Below are positions 1-6,219 of a stretch of 7,946 nt of DNA, piece after piece; the first letter of the stretch is position 1, and the number at the start of each line of letters is the position of its first letter. The DNA lies in contig CAJBVG010000294.1 in assembly GCA_903958995.1 (NCBI GenBank), forward strand, positions 1-7,946, given 5' to 3'. Origin of the DNA: an uncultured bacterium. Its GTDB lineage: Bacteria > Bacteroidota > Bacteroidia > Sphingobacteriales > Sphingobacteriaceae. Under the pieces are notes generated by a model that did no database searches, was not told the origin of the DNA, and worked only from the letters and a program-made list of their open reading frames with translations. The position numbers were made by a program, and so were the translations under genes.

Positions 1-367
1 CTGTATTGTATGTTGATAATTGAACCCAAGCTTTAATACTAGAATTTGCTGGATTTGCTTGATCAAAATTAACTTTCATTTCGAAAATATTGAAACGACC
101 AGTTAACAATGCTCCATTTGCGTAGTATTTAGTTTCCCACATTACATTACTGTGAACTTTATCTACTTTCCAAGCTCCTGGAGTTGTATAAGTTGGAGGT
201 ACTGCAAGACCACCGATTCTTGCATCGATAACGTCTGTACCTGTGTTACCACTTACAGTTAATAATTCAAATGTGTTTTCTTTTTTGCAACTACTCATAA
301 AGGTAATTGCCAACCCAACAACAGCAACTGATGCTATTAAGAGTGTTTTAATTGACTTCGTTTTCAT
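1..367 (-). CDS. YceI-like family lipoprotein, N-terminal part (cut by left edge)
   Basis: Reading leftward from the ATG at 367-365 gives 122 complete codons with no stop before the window edge, so only the N-terminal part is present. Residues 1-26 form a lipoprotein signal: basic start, hydrophobic stretch, then the lipobox FMSSC with Cys27 as the likely lipidated residue, followed by KKEN. From about residue 66 the sequence W-K-V-D-K-V-H-S-N-V-M-W, then TGRFNIFEMKVNFD and later SSIKAWVQLSTYNT, follows the start of the YceI domain (Trp/Tyr-x-hydrophobic-D-x-x-H-S near the start, then G-R-F-x-x-F and a strand of the lipocalin-like barrel). YceI proteins bind isoprenoid or other lipid-like ligands in an extracytoplasmic beta-barrel; the ligand here is unknown. 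The mature protein is expected to be membrane-anchored by its lipid. There is no clear Shine-Dalgarno sequence. The family call comes from motif reading, and the C-terminal half is not visible. Confidence 0.75.
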   Translation of the reverse strand, partial: MKTKSIKTLLIASVAVVGLAITFMSSCKKENTFELLTVSGNTGTDVIDARIGGLAVPPTYTTPGAWKVDKVHSNVMWETKYYANGALLTGRFNIFEMKVNFDQANPANSSIKAWVQLSTYNT

Positions 368-440
368 AATTATTATAGTTTAAAAATTTTGTGATTTGTT
401 ATTTCTTTTGAAGTATCACCTATACCTCGTTTTGCATATT

Positions 441-448
441 CAAAATTA
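441..448 (-). promoter_or_regulatory. -7 promoter element (TAATTTTG) of the YceI-like gene
   Basis: Read on the minus strand this is TAATTTTG, a full match to the Bacteroidota -7 consensus TAnnTTTG. It would start transcription near 435, leaving a leader of about 70 bases before the ATG at 367. No convincing -33 TTG is found at the usual spacing, which fits a promoter that depends on an activator. The motif is short and AT-rich, so a chance match is possible. Confidence 0.5.
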
Positions 449-471
449 ACACGAAGAAATCTGCTGCTTTA

Positions 472-518
472 TGACCCATATCAGTAACAAATATGATTTT
501 TGTCATAAAATTGGGTCA
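472..518. repeat. Nested inverted repeat, possible CRP/FNR-type operator
   Basis: Outer arms TGACCCA (472-478) and TGGGTCA (512-518) are exact reverse complements. Inside them lies TATGA (492-496), six bases, then TCATA (503-507). The inner element has the five-N6-five geometry of CRP/FNR-family sites. Its centre is near 499.5, about 63 bases upstream of the predicted lipoprotein start site, a typical activator position. The two arm pairs are not concentric, so a single RNA hairpin is less likely than protein binding. Function is inferred. Confidence 0.4.
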
Positions 519-537
519 ATATGCTGAATAGGTAAAA

Positions 538-636
538 ATGGCTTCTGAAATGGATAAAGGATTTAGAGACAAAAACAGCATTTCCCTTAAAATTGACAAA
601 TTCGAAGAGCCTAAAACTTGGTTTAAACTGCTTTAG
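538..636 (+). CDS. Possible 32-residue small ORF upstream of csp
   Basis: An ATG at 538 opens 32 codons ending in TAG at 634-636. The product would be a charged soluble peptide starting MASEMDKGFRDKNS and ending KTWFKLL, with no signal peptide, membrane segment or known motif. A near-match to the -7 element (GATTTTTG, 495-502, one mismatch) lies upstream. An ORF of this length is common by chance, and no homologue is recognised. It could instead be a remnant of a longer gene or plain intergenic sequence. Confidence 0.2.
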   Translation: MASEMDKGFRDKNSISLKIDKFEEPKTWFKLL

Positions 637-680
637 AGGGACTTAACTAAATTTAATTAGGTTTATTAGATAATTAGGGG

Positions 681-688
681 TACTTTTG
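681..688 (+). promoter_or_regulatory. -7 promoter element (TACTTTTG) of the csp gene
   Basis: TACTTTTG matches the Bacteroidota -7 consensus TAnnTTTG in full. The predicted start near 693 gives a leader of about 45 bases before the ATG at 740. The -33 region has TTTA and TTAG rather than a clear TTTG, so that half of the promoter is weak. Confidence 0.55.
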
Positions 689-692
689 TGAG

Positions 693-711
693 CTAGCAAA
701 AAATAGGCTAG
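693..711 (+). promoter_or_regulatory. Small hairpin at the 5' end of the csp leader
   Basis: CTAGC (693-697) can pair with GCTAG (707-711) around a nine-base A-rich loop, with a possible extra G-U pair at the base. It falls at the very 5' end of the predicted csp mRNA, where it could stabilise the transcript or affect translation at low temperature. The stem is only five pairs, so significance is uncertain. Confidence 0.25.
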
Positions 712-739
712 TGAAATTTTAATATTTATAAACAATACA

Positions 740-931
740 ATGCAAGGAAAAGTTAAATTTTTTAATAACTCAAAAGGTTTTGGGTTTATTACACCATCAG
801 ATTCAAGCGAAGATATCTTCGTTCACACTTCAGGATTAATTGATGAGATCCGCGAAAACGACGAAGTAACATTCGAAGTTGAAAGAGGTAAAAAAGGCAT
901 GAACGCAGTTCGTGTTGAAGTAGTAAGATAA
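740..931 (+). CDS. Cold-shock domain protein (CspA family)
   Basis: This 63-residue protein is a single cold-shock domain at about the usual family length. It carries the aromatic and basic surface that binds single-stranded RNA or DNA: MQGKVKFFNN at the start, RNP1 as KGFGFI (residues 12-17) and RNP2 as DIFVH (25-29). The C-terminal part with EVTFEVERGKKG and AVRVEVV supplies the last strands of the OB-fold barrel. Such proteins act in the cytoplasm as RNA chaperones that melt secondary structure; only some members are cold-induced, and the sequence does not show which type this is. The gene is monocistronic: it has its own -7 element upstream and a strong hairpin terminator 21 bases after the stop. 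The start is secure because the motif spacing begins directly from this Met. Confidence 0.97.
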   Translation: MQGKVKFFNNSKGFGFITPSDSSEDIFVHTSGLIDEIRENDEVTFEVERGKKGMNAVRVEVVR

Positions 932-952
932 TTATATTCTAACTATAAATCT

Positions 953-980
953 AAAAAAGCCGCTCTTGAGCGGCTTTTTT
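953..980. terminator. Bidirectional intrinsic terminator between csp and the histidine kinase gene
   Basis: AAAAAAGCCGCTC (953-965) is the exact reverse complement of GAGCGGCTTTTTT (968-980), giving a GC-rich stem of about seven pairs flanked by an A-tract on one side and a T-tract on the other. It works in both directions: for csp (ending at 931) and for the convergent kinase gene, whose stop codon is at 985-983, three bases away. Confidence 0.93.
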
Positions 981-982
981 AT

Positions 983-2941
983 TTATGCCTTACCTGCAAT
1001 TTTACTGGTGAAATAAAAAGTACTACCGTTATGTAACTTAGACTTCACTCCTATCTCTCCCTGGTTTGCCTCTACAAATTCTTTGCAAAGCAATAATCCT
1101 AAACCGCTCCCCTTTTCTTTAGCCGTACCAAGATTTATTTTCTGATTTACTCCAAATAGAAGAACCAAGTTTTCTTCACTTATCCCTACTCCATGATCTA
1201 TAATGGAAAGCTTTATCTCGTTTTTATTTATTGTCTCTGCTTGTATCGAAATAGTTGATCTGTAATTCGAGAACTTTATAGCATTGGAAAGTAAATTTCT
1301 TACCACAAAATCAAATTGATTCATATCCGAATATAGCTCGATGTTGGGATCAATAGACGATTCGATTGTGATTTCTTTGTTTTTTAGACTTATCTCTACT
1401 AATGAGATATTGTTTTGAATCACTTCATTTAAATTAAACACTTCTTGATTTACTTTAATACTACGTAACTGAACTTGCCCCCAGCTTAATATATTTTCTA
1501 AAGTTACTAATGACATTTCTGTTTGTTTTTTCAACACATCAAATAAAGTACTTTTTTCTTCCTCACTCAATTGATTGTTTTCTAATTCTAACAATATCAT
1601 TAATACATTATTAATTGGCGAACGCAAATCGTGTGCAATAATGGAAAGTAGCTTATCTCTAACTTGTATTGAATTAAGCAATTCGGAATTATATTTATTT
1701 CTTTTGTATAATACATAACCAATTACGAATAGAAAACTTAAAATACCACCAAATAATATCCAAGTTAATTCTTCTTGTAACTCTTTTTTCTGGGCTGTTA
1801 ATTCTAATTCATTTATTTTCGCATTTGATTTTTCTAATTCAAAAGTGGAATGAACTAATTCAACTTCTGCAATATTATTTAGTTTAGTTACCGAATCACT
1901 ATAAATATGAAATTTCTCAAATGCATAACAAGCTCCTTGAAAGTCTTTCATGTCTCGTTTTATCACATAAATTGATTCATATATCTCCGCACAGAATTGC
2001 TTAAGATGCATTCTTATTGCAACTTCTAACGCTTGTTCAAAGAGTTGAATCGCTTTTTTAGGATCCGAGTATTCATACATTACTCCAATATTATAGATAG
2101 CTCTGGCTTCTTCTTCAGGAAAATGATAACGTTTACATAAATTCAAAGCTTCATTATAAAATTGAATAGCTTTTTCAGCTTTATTTAAATTAGAATAAGC
2201 ATTTGCGATATTAGTTATGATAATAACTTTTAGATGTGGATTTTGAATTTCATTAGAATGTGCTAATGCCATTTCAAAATAATACAAAGCTTTATTCAAA
2301 TCATCTTGCATGGCAAAAAGTGAACCTAGGTTATTACATGCATCTAAAAATGATTGAGCAGAACTGTCGTGAGCCAAGGATATAGCATGATCTAAATAAT
2401 TAAAAGCTTTCTTAAAATTCCTAACTTTTATATTAATTACTCCTAGTGAAATATTATTTTGAATAACCCCTGCTTTGTTATTTATTTTTTCGTTTATCAT
2501 TAATGAACGCAAAAAATAACTTGTTGCCAGTTTGTAATTTCCAAGTTTAGCCTCTATAACTCCTAGTACACCATAGGTAGTTGAAATACCTTCTTGGTAA
2601 TTGATGTGATAAAATAATTCTAATGCTTTTAATTCTGATTTTCGAGCACCTGTAAGATCGGAGTGTGCTTCTTTTATTTCACCATCACTTTTTAACATTA
2701 TGGCTATTCCTTTGCCATAATTTAATTTTTCAGATAGGGATCTACCTAATTCCATATAAAAATTAGCAGAATCAATGTCGAAATACTTATAGTGTAAGAT
2801 TAAGCCTTCATATATCGCAATTCGATTTGTATCTTCTTTAGATACAGACAAATCGCTTAAATACTTATTTTTCGATAGCTTTTGCGCATAAGAAATTGTG
2901 CAAAACATTGAAATAAATATAATTAATAAAAACCTACGCAT
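983..2941 (-). CDS. TPR-repeat periplasmic sensor histidine kinase
   Basis: The 652-residue product has the layout of Bacteroidota TPR kinases. Residues 1-19 are a signal peptide (basic start, hydrophobic core, SYAQ at the cleavage site). Residues ~40-350 are helical TPR repeats, seen as recurring G-x-x-x-x-x-x-G-N/D-x-x-x-A patterns such as LGNYKLATSYF and LNKAEKAIQFY. Residues ~355-392 look coiled-coil, and ~394-412 are one membrane segment ending in YKR. The DHp domain has the H-box IIAHDLRSPI with phosphoacceptor His437. The ATPase domain has an N-box (RNLLSNAIKFS, 548-558), G1 (DHGVGI, 582-587) and G2 (GSGLGL, 611-616), so all catalytic motifs are present. The kinase should sense a signal outside the inner membrane through the TPRs and pass phosphate to a response regulator, none of which is fused or encoded nearby. 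It is divergent from a PAS/DHp protein gene, 116 bases away. The substrate and signal are unknown. Confidence 0.93.
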   Translation of the reverse strand: MRRFLLIIFISMFCTISYAQKLSKNKYLSDLSVSKEDTNRIAIYEGLILHYKYFDIDSANFYMELGRSLSEKLNYGKGIAIMLKSDGEIKEAHSDLTGARKSELKALELFYHINYQEGISTTYGVLGVIEAKLGNYKLATSYFLRSLMINEKINNKAGVIQNNISLGVINIKVRNFKKAFNYLDHAISLAHDSSAQSFLDACNNLGSLFAMQDDLNKALYYFEMALAHSNEIQNPHLKVIIITNIANAYSNLNKAEKAIQFYNEALNLCKRYHFPEEEARAIYNIGVMYEYSDPKKAIQLFEQALEVAIRMHLKQFCAEIYESIYVIKRDMKDFQGACYAFEKFHIYSDSVTKLNNIAEVELVHSTFELEKSNAKINELELTAQKKELQEELTWILFGGILSFLFVIGYVLYKRNKYNSELLNSIQVRDKLLSIIAHDLRSPINNVLMILLELENNQLSEEEKSTLFDVLKKQTEMSLVTLENILSWGQVQLRSIKVNQEVFNLNEVIQNNISLVEISLKNKEITIESSIDPNIELYSDMNQFDFVVRNLLSNAIKFSNYRSTISIQAETINKNEIKLSIIDHGVGISEENLVLLFGVNQKINLGTAKEKGSGLGLLLCKEFVEANQGEIGVKSKLHNGSTFYFTSKIAGKA

Positions 2942-2963
2942 ACGCTATTGTTGTTGAGTTATA

Positions 2964-2971
2964 CGAAAATA
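2964..2971 (-). promoter_or_regulatory. Possible -7 element of the kinase gene
   Basis: On the minus strand this reads TATTTTCG, one mismatch from TAnnTTTG, 22 bases upstream of the kinase ATG. It is the best candidate in the divergent spacer, but no -33 element supports it. Confidence 0.25.
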
Positions 2972-3046
2972 GCCAATTATATATTGTATTACATATTCTA
3001 TATCAATAATACTAAATGTAGTAATGATAATCGCAATTACATTAAC

Positions 3047-3054
3047 TTACTTTG
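3047..3054 (+). promoter_or_regulatory. Possible -7 element directly abutting the PAS gene start
   Basis: TTACTTTG has one mismatch from TAnnTTTG and ends three bases before the ATG at 3058. If used, transcription would begin at or next to the start codon, giving a leaderless or nearly leaderless mRNA. No -33 TTG is seen. A chance match in AT-rich sequence is the alternative. Confidence 0.25.
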
Positions 3055-3057
3055 CAT

Positions 3058-3612
3058 ATGGGATTATTACGCTCACTACGTAAGGGCAGTGCCGATGCAT
3101 TATTTATCGCAGAATCAAGTACTGGAATGATTGTATACGCAAATGATGTTGCTTGTCAATTGGTTGGTTATTCCCGCGAAGAACTGATCGGGAAAAATCA
3201 AGCTTCATTACATCCACCTGAAGAATTAGAATTCATCATAGCAAAATTCAAAGAATTCACTACCACTGAAGGGTACAAAGAAGTAAATGCACATGTGTTA
3301 CATCAAAATGGGAATCGAGTTCCAGTAAAAATATCATCTTCTAATAATTTCGAAGAAGATGGCAAAATGTATGCTGCTGCCTTTTTTAAGGACATCACTT
3401 CTGAACAAAGCTTAGAGAAAATAGCCTATATACAATCTCATATTGTTCGTGCCCCTATTGTTAATATTTTAGGATTATTAGAGGTTTTTGACATTCAAAA
3501 CTTCGAAGGTACTGAAGAGCAAAAAACAATCTTATTGACTATTCAACACCTAACCTTAGATTTAGATAATATCGTAAAGGACATCGTTAAAAAGACCTAC
3601 CAAGAGCAGTAA
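3058..3612 (+). CDS. PAS domain protein with a DHp-like phosphoacceptor helix pair but no ATPase domain
   Basis: From the ATG at 3058 the product is 184 residues; a TTG two codons earlier is also in frame but less likely. Residues ~8-113 form a PAS domain (ADALFIAESSTGMIVYAND, GYSREELIGKN, RVPVKIS, then FFKDITS at the end). Residues ~115-180 resemble a histidine-kinase dimerisation domain: the motif YIQSHIVRAPIVNILGL matches the S-H-x-x-R-A-P-x-x-x-I-L-G-L H-box common in Bacteroidota PAS kinases, with His128 as possible phosphoacceptor, and the second helix ends in LDLDNIVKDIVKK. The stop follows at once: no N-, G1- or G2-box is present in the 60 bases before the next gene. There is no signal peptide or membrane segment, so it should be cytoplasmic. 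It may dimerise with, or receive phosphate from, a separate kinase, or simply be a decayed kinase. No frameshifted ATPase remnant is visible downstream. Confidence 0.82.
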   Translation: MGLLRSLRKGSADALFIAESSTGMIVYANDVACQLVGYSREELIGKNQASLHPPEELEFIIAKFKEFTTTEGYKEVNAHVLHQNGNRVPVKISSSNNFEEDGKMYAAAFFKDITSEQSLEKIAYIQSHIVRAPIVNILGLLEVFDIQNFEGTEEQKTILLTIQHLTLDLDNIVKDIVKKTYQEQ

Positions 3613-3672
3613 TACTACTATTATCGTTTATTCGTTGAATTAATATTAATTTTAACTATTAATTCTAATATT

Positions 3673-4206
3673 ATGAAAACGATCTCTAAAATCCTAATTG
3701 TAAGTTTTATCTTATTTTTATTGGTGAGTATTCAAGCAAGTGCTCAAAACACAAATGAACAAGAACCCCTAACTAAATTCAAGTACGGAGTAGGTGGTGG
3801 TGCAGGTTTTGCAACAGGTTACGGATTATCTTTCCGTTATGTACCGAAACGATTTGGTGCACAAGTTAATTTTGCTCCTTTTAAAAATAGTGAAACCACG
3901 AGATACAGTTTAGGTGCAACATTTTTATACATGTTGAATGAAAACAAAAGCACTAACTTCTATTTATACCAAGCGAATCATTTTTATTATGATTCAAGTT
4001 TACAATATGTATTTGATCCGAATAATCCTACGGTTAGCATAACACAACGCGTTACCGATTCTTACTTTAATAATGGATTAGGTTTCGGCGTAGAAATTAT
4101 TATTGCCAAACGAGTTGGTTTAAATTTCATGGCAGGATATGCTGCTTATGATAATTTCAATGGTCTGAATGTAACTGGCGAATTGGCTTTGTACTATAAG
4201 TTCTAA
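3673..4206 (+). CDS. Small exported outer-membrane beta-barrel-like protein
   Basis: The 177-residue product has a signal peptide (residues 1-25, hydrophobic core LIVSFILFLLVSI, cleavage near ASAQ). The mature part alternates polar and aromatic or hydrophobic residues, as in beta-strands: YGVGGGAGFATGYGLSFRY, GAQVNFAPF, YSLGATFLYML, NFYLYQANHFYY, GLGFGVEIII, GLNFMAGYAAY. It ends in LALYYKF; a C-terminal Phe preceded by alternating aromatics is the usual signal for barrel insertion into the outer membrane. Size and strand number suggest about eight strands. No specific family or function is recognised. It lies 60 bases after the PAS protein gene on the same strand with no terminator between, so the two may be co-transcribed, although an AT-rich -7-like sequence (TAATTTTA, 3647-3654) might give it its own start. 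Confidence 0.8.
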   Translation: MKTISKILIVSFILFLLVSIQASAQNTNEQEPLTKFKYGVGGGAGFATGYGLSFRYVPKRFGAQVNFAPFKNSETTRYSLGATFLYMLNENKSTNFYLYQANHFYYDSSLQYVFDPNNPTVSITQRVTDSYFNNGLGFGVEIIIAKRVGLNFMAGYAAYDNFNGLNVTGELALYYKF

Positions 4207-4217
4207 AATCACACATA

Positions 4218-4251
4218 AAAAAAAGCGCTCTATTTCTAAAGCGCTTTTTTT
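4218..4251. terminator. Bidirectional intrinsic terminator between the barrel gene and the T9SS protein gene
   Basis: An A-tract followed by GCGCT (4218-4229) pairs with AGCGC followed by a T-tract (4240-4251) around a ten-base loop. It lies 11 bases after the stop at 4206 and 11 bases from the convergent gene's end at 4263. A- and T-tracts on both flanks allow it to serve both strands. Confidence 0.9.
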
Positions 4252-4262
4252 ATACTCTTTTT

Positions 4263-6035
4263 TTATTGTTTCACAATTTTCATCGTTTGCGTTTTTCCGT
4301 TTTTATTTAACAACTGTAGTTGATATACTCCAGCTGCTAATTCTGAAATGTCTACCGTAGACTCAGATTCTTTCATCCTTTTTAACAATATTAATTGTCC
4401 TAAAGTATTCAATATTTTCAACTCTGCTAATCCTTCTGTATTTGTAAAATGAATAGCATTCGTTGCAGGATTAGGGTAAACTTGGTATTGTTCTGATTTG
4501 GTAACATCTACTCCTACCGCTGGACTAGCTAGCACTTTAAATGAATGTACAACTGGCGTACAGGTTGAAGCGCCTGCTGCATTACTAGGAACAAGCCACC
4601 AATAATATAATTGACCGATGTCGGATGGGTCAAATGATAATGTTAATAATTGAAATGGACTAAAACTAGTTGAATAAAATGAAATCATTGGTGTTAGCCC
4701 AACATAAAAATCAATAACGTCTATGGGTCCTCCAGTAGTTGGCCAATCAAAACCTATTTGATACGATCCAACACTTACATAAAGTGTATCACCATCTGCA
4801 GGAATTAAATTGCTGAAACATCCTGGTACTTCTAAGTTATAGCAGGAAATATATTTTGAACGAACTATAGTATCCGTTGCACAATATTGATTTGAATTAA
4901 CATAAAAACGAACTACACCTGTAGTGTCAGACTCCCAATATAATGGAGAAGCTCCTTTGATAATCGCTGTATTTCCATTTAAACTTAAAGTAATAAAATC
5001 GGTGTTTACTGAAGTGCTAAAAGTATATTTCGATCCTTTTTGAACTTGAACATTACAATATTGACCGGATGATGCACTAGCAGAAATAAGATTTTGAGTA
5101 ACTGAATCACATACCGCTGGCGTGTACGTTTGAACCGGGAAAAGTGCTCCGTTTAAACAATCTGTACCACATGCAATAAATGTTGTTCTTTTAATAGTAT
5201 CAATACCACAATTGATATTATTATGTAAATAGAATCTAACTGTGTCAGAAACATTTGAATTCCATACTAATGGAGAAGTTCCAGCAAAAGTTGCAGTGCT
5301 TCCATTGTTCGAACTCACTGTAATATAATCAGTATTAATTGAGCTACTGATTACATAATCTTTCCCTTGAGTAACAATTGCATCAAAATATTGCCCGGTT
5401 TGTGAAAGTGTTGACACTATATTTATTCCACCATTACAATTTAGCGTTGATAAAACAGATGAAGGGAAATGCACTCCAGATAAACATTGTGCAATCGAAG
5501 TAACCGTTAAAGAATATTCTTCTACTTGTCCATATGTTGCTCCGTTGGTATTGCAAGGAGTAGGTAGAAAATTAGGGTCTTCATTATTATATATTTTCAT
5601 TACACGCATACGGGTGGTACCACTTGTTGCATAGCCTGGCACATTAATACTCCCTAATAACTTAATAGTGTCTGTACCTGTAGAACCAAAGATATCACCA
5701 ATGTAAAAAGTTTCCCCTAGATCGGTAAACACATTGTTTTTATTCCAATCGATAAAAACCGAAAACGAATTAGTAAATGCTCCGTCTGTGTTTCCTTTTA
5801 AAGTAATAGGATACGACTGACCTGCTGTTACAGCTCCTGTAATGGCAATAAAGTTTTGATGTGGACCAATGCCCTTAATCGCAGGCGAAGCATTATTTAT
5901 CCCTGCAAAATTAACCAATGTAATAGGTTCAATACCGGAAGAGAATGTAATTGGACCACAATAAGGAGCTGGGAATTGTGCAAAAGCTACGGCAGAGCAT
6001 AGCAATAACACTAAAGTGTGTATTAATTTTTTCAT
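4263..6035 (-). CDS. T9SS-secreted multidomain surface protein (GEVED domain, two tandem repeats, type A sorting domain)
   Basis: Starting at the ATG at 6035-6033 the product is 590 residues. An in-frame TTG at 6062 would add nine residues ahead of the signal peptide and overlaps the promoter, so it is rejected. Residues 1-20 are a signal peptide (KKLIHTLVLLLCSAVAFAQ). Residues ~25-180 match a GEVED-type domain: FSVFIDWNKNNVF, TRMRVMK and the closing GQVEEYSLTV. Two tandem repeats of about 106 residues follow (~184-289 and ~293-398), then a fibronectin-like segment (~407-502) with YYWWLVPSNAAG. The C-terminal ~72 residues are a type A sorting domain: VYPNPATNAIHF (519-530), LKILNTLGQLI, VDISELAAGVYQLQL, ending KIVKQ. 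The protein should cross the inner membrane by Sec, leave through the type IX machinery, lose its C-terminal domain and remain on the surface or be released. No catalytic motif was seen, so an adhesive or structural role is inferred. Confidence 0.92.
   Translation of the reverse strand: MKKLIHTLVLLLCSAVAFAQFPAPYCGPITFSSGIEPITLVNFAGINNASPAIKGIGPHQNFIAITGAVTAGQSYPITLKGNTDGAFTNSFSVFIDWNKNNVFTDLGETFYIGDIFGSTGTDTIKLLGSINVPGYATSGTTRMRVMKIYNNEDPNFLPTPCNTNGATYGQVEEYSLTVTSIAQCLSGVHFPSSVLSTLNCNGGINIVSTLSQTGQYFDAIVTQGKDYVISSSINTDYITVSSNNGSTATFAGTSPLVWNSNVSDTVRFYLHNNINCGIDTIKRTTFIACGTDCLNGALFPVQTYTPAVCDSVTQNLISASASSGQYCNVQVQKGSKYTFSTSVNTDFITLSLNGNTAIIKGASPLYWESDTTGVVRFYVNSNQYCATDTIVRSKYISCYNLEVPGCFSNLIPADGDTLYVSVGSYQIGFDWPTTGGPIDVIDFYVGLTPMISFYSTSFSPFQLLTLSFDPSDIGQLYYWWLVPSNAAGASTCTPVVHSFKVLASPAVGVDVTKSEQYQVYPNPATNAIHFTNTEGLAELKILNTLGQLILLKRMKESESTVDISELAAGVYQLQLLNKNGKTQTMKIVKQ
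4842..5159 (-). repeat. Second copy of the ~106-residue tandem domain
   Basis: This encodes residues ~293-398 of the secreted protein. It shares with the first copy an opening C-L-x-G-x-x-F-P, then G-Q-Y, then N-T-D-x-I-T, G-x-S-P-L-x-W, VRFY and C-x-x-D-T-I, ending I-x-x-C. The conserved Cys residues at both ends and before DTI could form disulfides. Similar cysteine-flanked modules recur in other Bacteroidota surface proteins. Confidence 0.8.
5169..5486 (-). repeat. First copy of the ~106-residue tandem domain
   Basis: This encodes residues ~184-289, directly after the GEVED-type domain. It aligns end to end with the second copy at the protein level and has clearly diverged from it, which points to an old duplication rather than a recent slippage. 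Confidence 0.8.
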
Positions 6036-6059
6036 GAGAGTTTTGTTTAGTAAGTAATT

Positions 6060-6067
6060 CAAATGTA
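6060..6067 (-). promoter_or_regulatory. -7 promoter element (TACATTTG) of the T9SS protein gene
   Basis: The minus strand reads TACATTTG, a full match to TAnnTTTG. It predicts a start near 6054 and a leader of about 20 bases before the ATG at 6035. Candidate -33 elements (TTG or TTTG) occur 15 and 24 bases upstream, neither at ideal spacing. Its position shows that the alternative TTG start at 6062 would fall inside the promoter. Confidence 0.6.
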
Positions 6068-6169
6068 TATATATAAAATCGGCAATACTTACAAATGCTT
6101 ATAATTCACGGTTTTCAGGGATATACATTTTTCAATATTTTCAGTGATGTGAGGGTATAATTGCTGATG

Positions 6170-6177
6170 TACTTTTG
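6170..6177 (+). promoter_or_regulatory. -7 promoter element (TACTTTTG) of the 6220 gene cluster
   Basis: TACTTTTG matches TAnnTTTG in full and is identical to the csp element. The predicted start near 6183 gives a leader of about 37 bases. No good -33 TTG is found at normal spacing. Two direct repeats begin at its last base. Confidence 0.55.
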
Positions 6178-6209
6178 AATTGTCAACTAACACGAATTTT
6201 CAACTAACA
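6177..6209 (+). repeat. Two 16-base direct repeats across the start site and leader
   Basis: GAATTGTCAACTAACA (6177-6192) and GAATTTTCAACTAACA (6194-6209) differ at one base and sit 17 bases apart, from the end of the -7 element to 10 bases before the ATG. They could be paired binding sites for a regulator, sites in the mRNA leader, or a simple local duplication. Confidence 0.7.
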
Positions 6210-6219
6210 AAAAAATATT

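Larger units (their letters stand above)
368..739. other. Intergenic region between divergent lipoprotein and csp genes
   Basis: This 372-base stretch separates two divergent genes. It holds a -7 promoter element for the lipoprotein (441-448), a nested inverted repeat (472-518), a possible 32-codon ORF on the plus strand (538-636), and the -7 element and leader hairpin of the csp gene (681-711). Apart from these, nothing recognisable was seen: no tRNA-like structure, no known riboswitch motif and no long ORF on either strand. Confidence 0.7.

Noticed and set aside
3052..3057. TTG start two codons upstream of the PAS gene ATG
   Set aside because: The ATG at 3058 is the stronger codon, and the TTG overlaps the -7-like element.
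2948..3130. 60-codon plus-strand ORF overlapping the PAS gene start
   Set aside because: It lies in the AT-rich divergent spacer and overlaps the PAS coding region in another frame; it has no motif and its composition looks random.
3638..3664. AT palindrome AATTAATATTAATT and a further ATTAATT before the barrel gene
   Set aside because: The sequence is almost pure A/T in an AT-rich spacer, so such palindromes are expected by chance; no GC stem makes it a terminator.
6036..6062. N-terminal extension of the T9SS protein from a TTG at 6062
   Set aside because: It would put nine polar residues before a canonical signal peptide and the start would fall inside the -7 element at 6060-6067.
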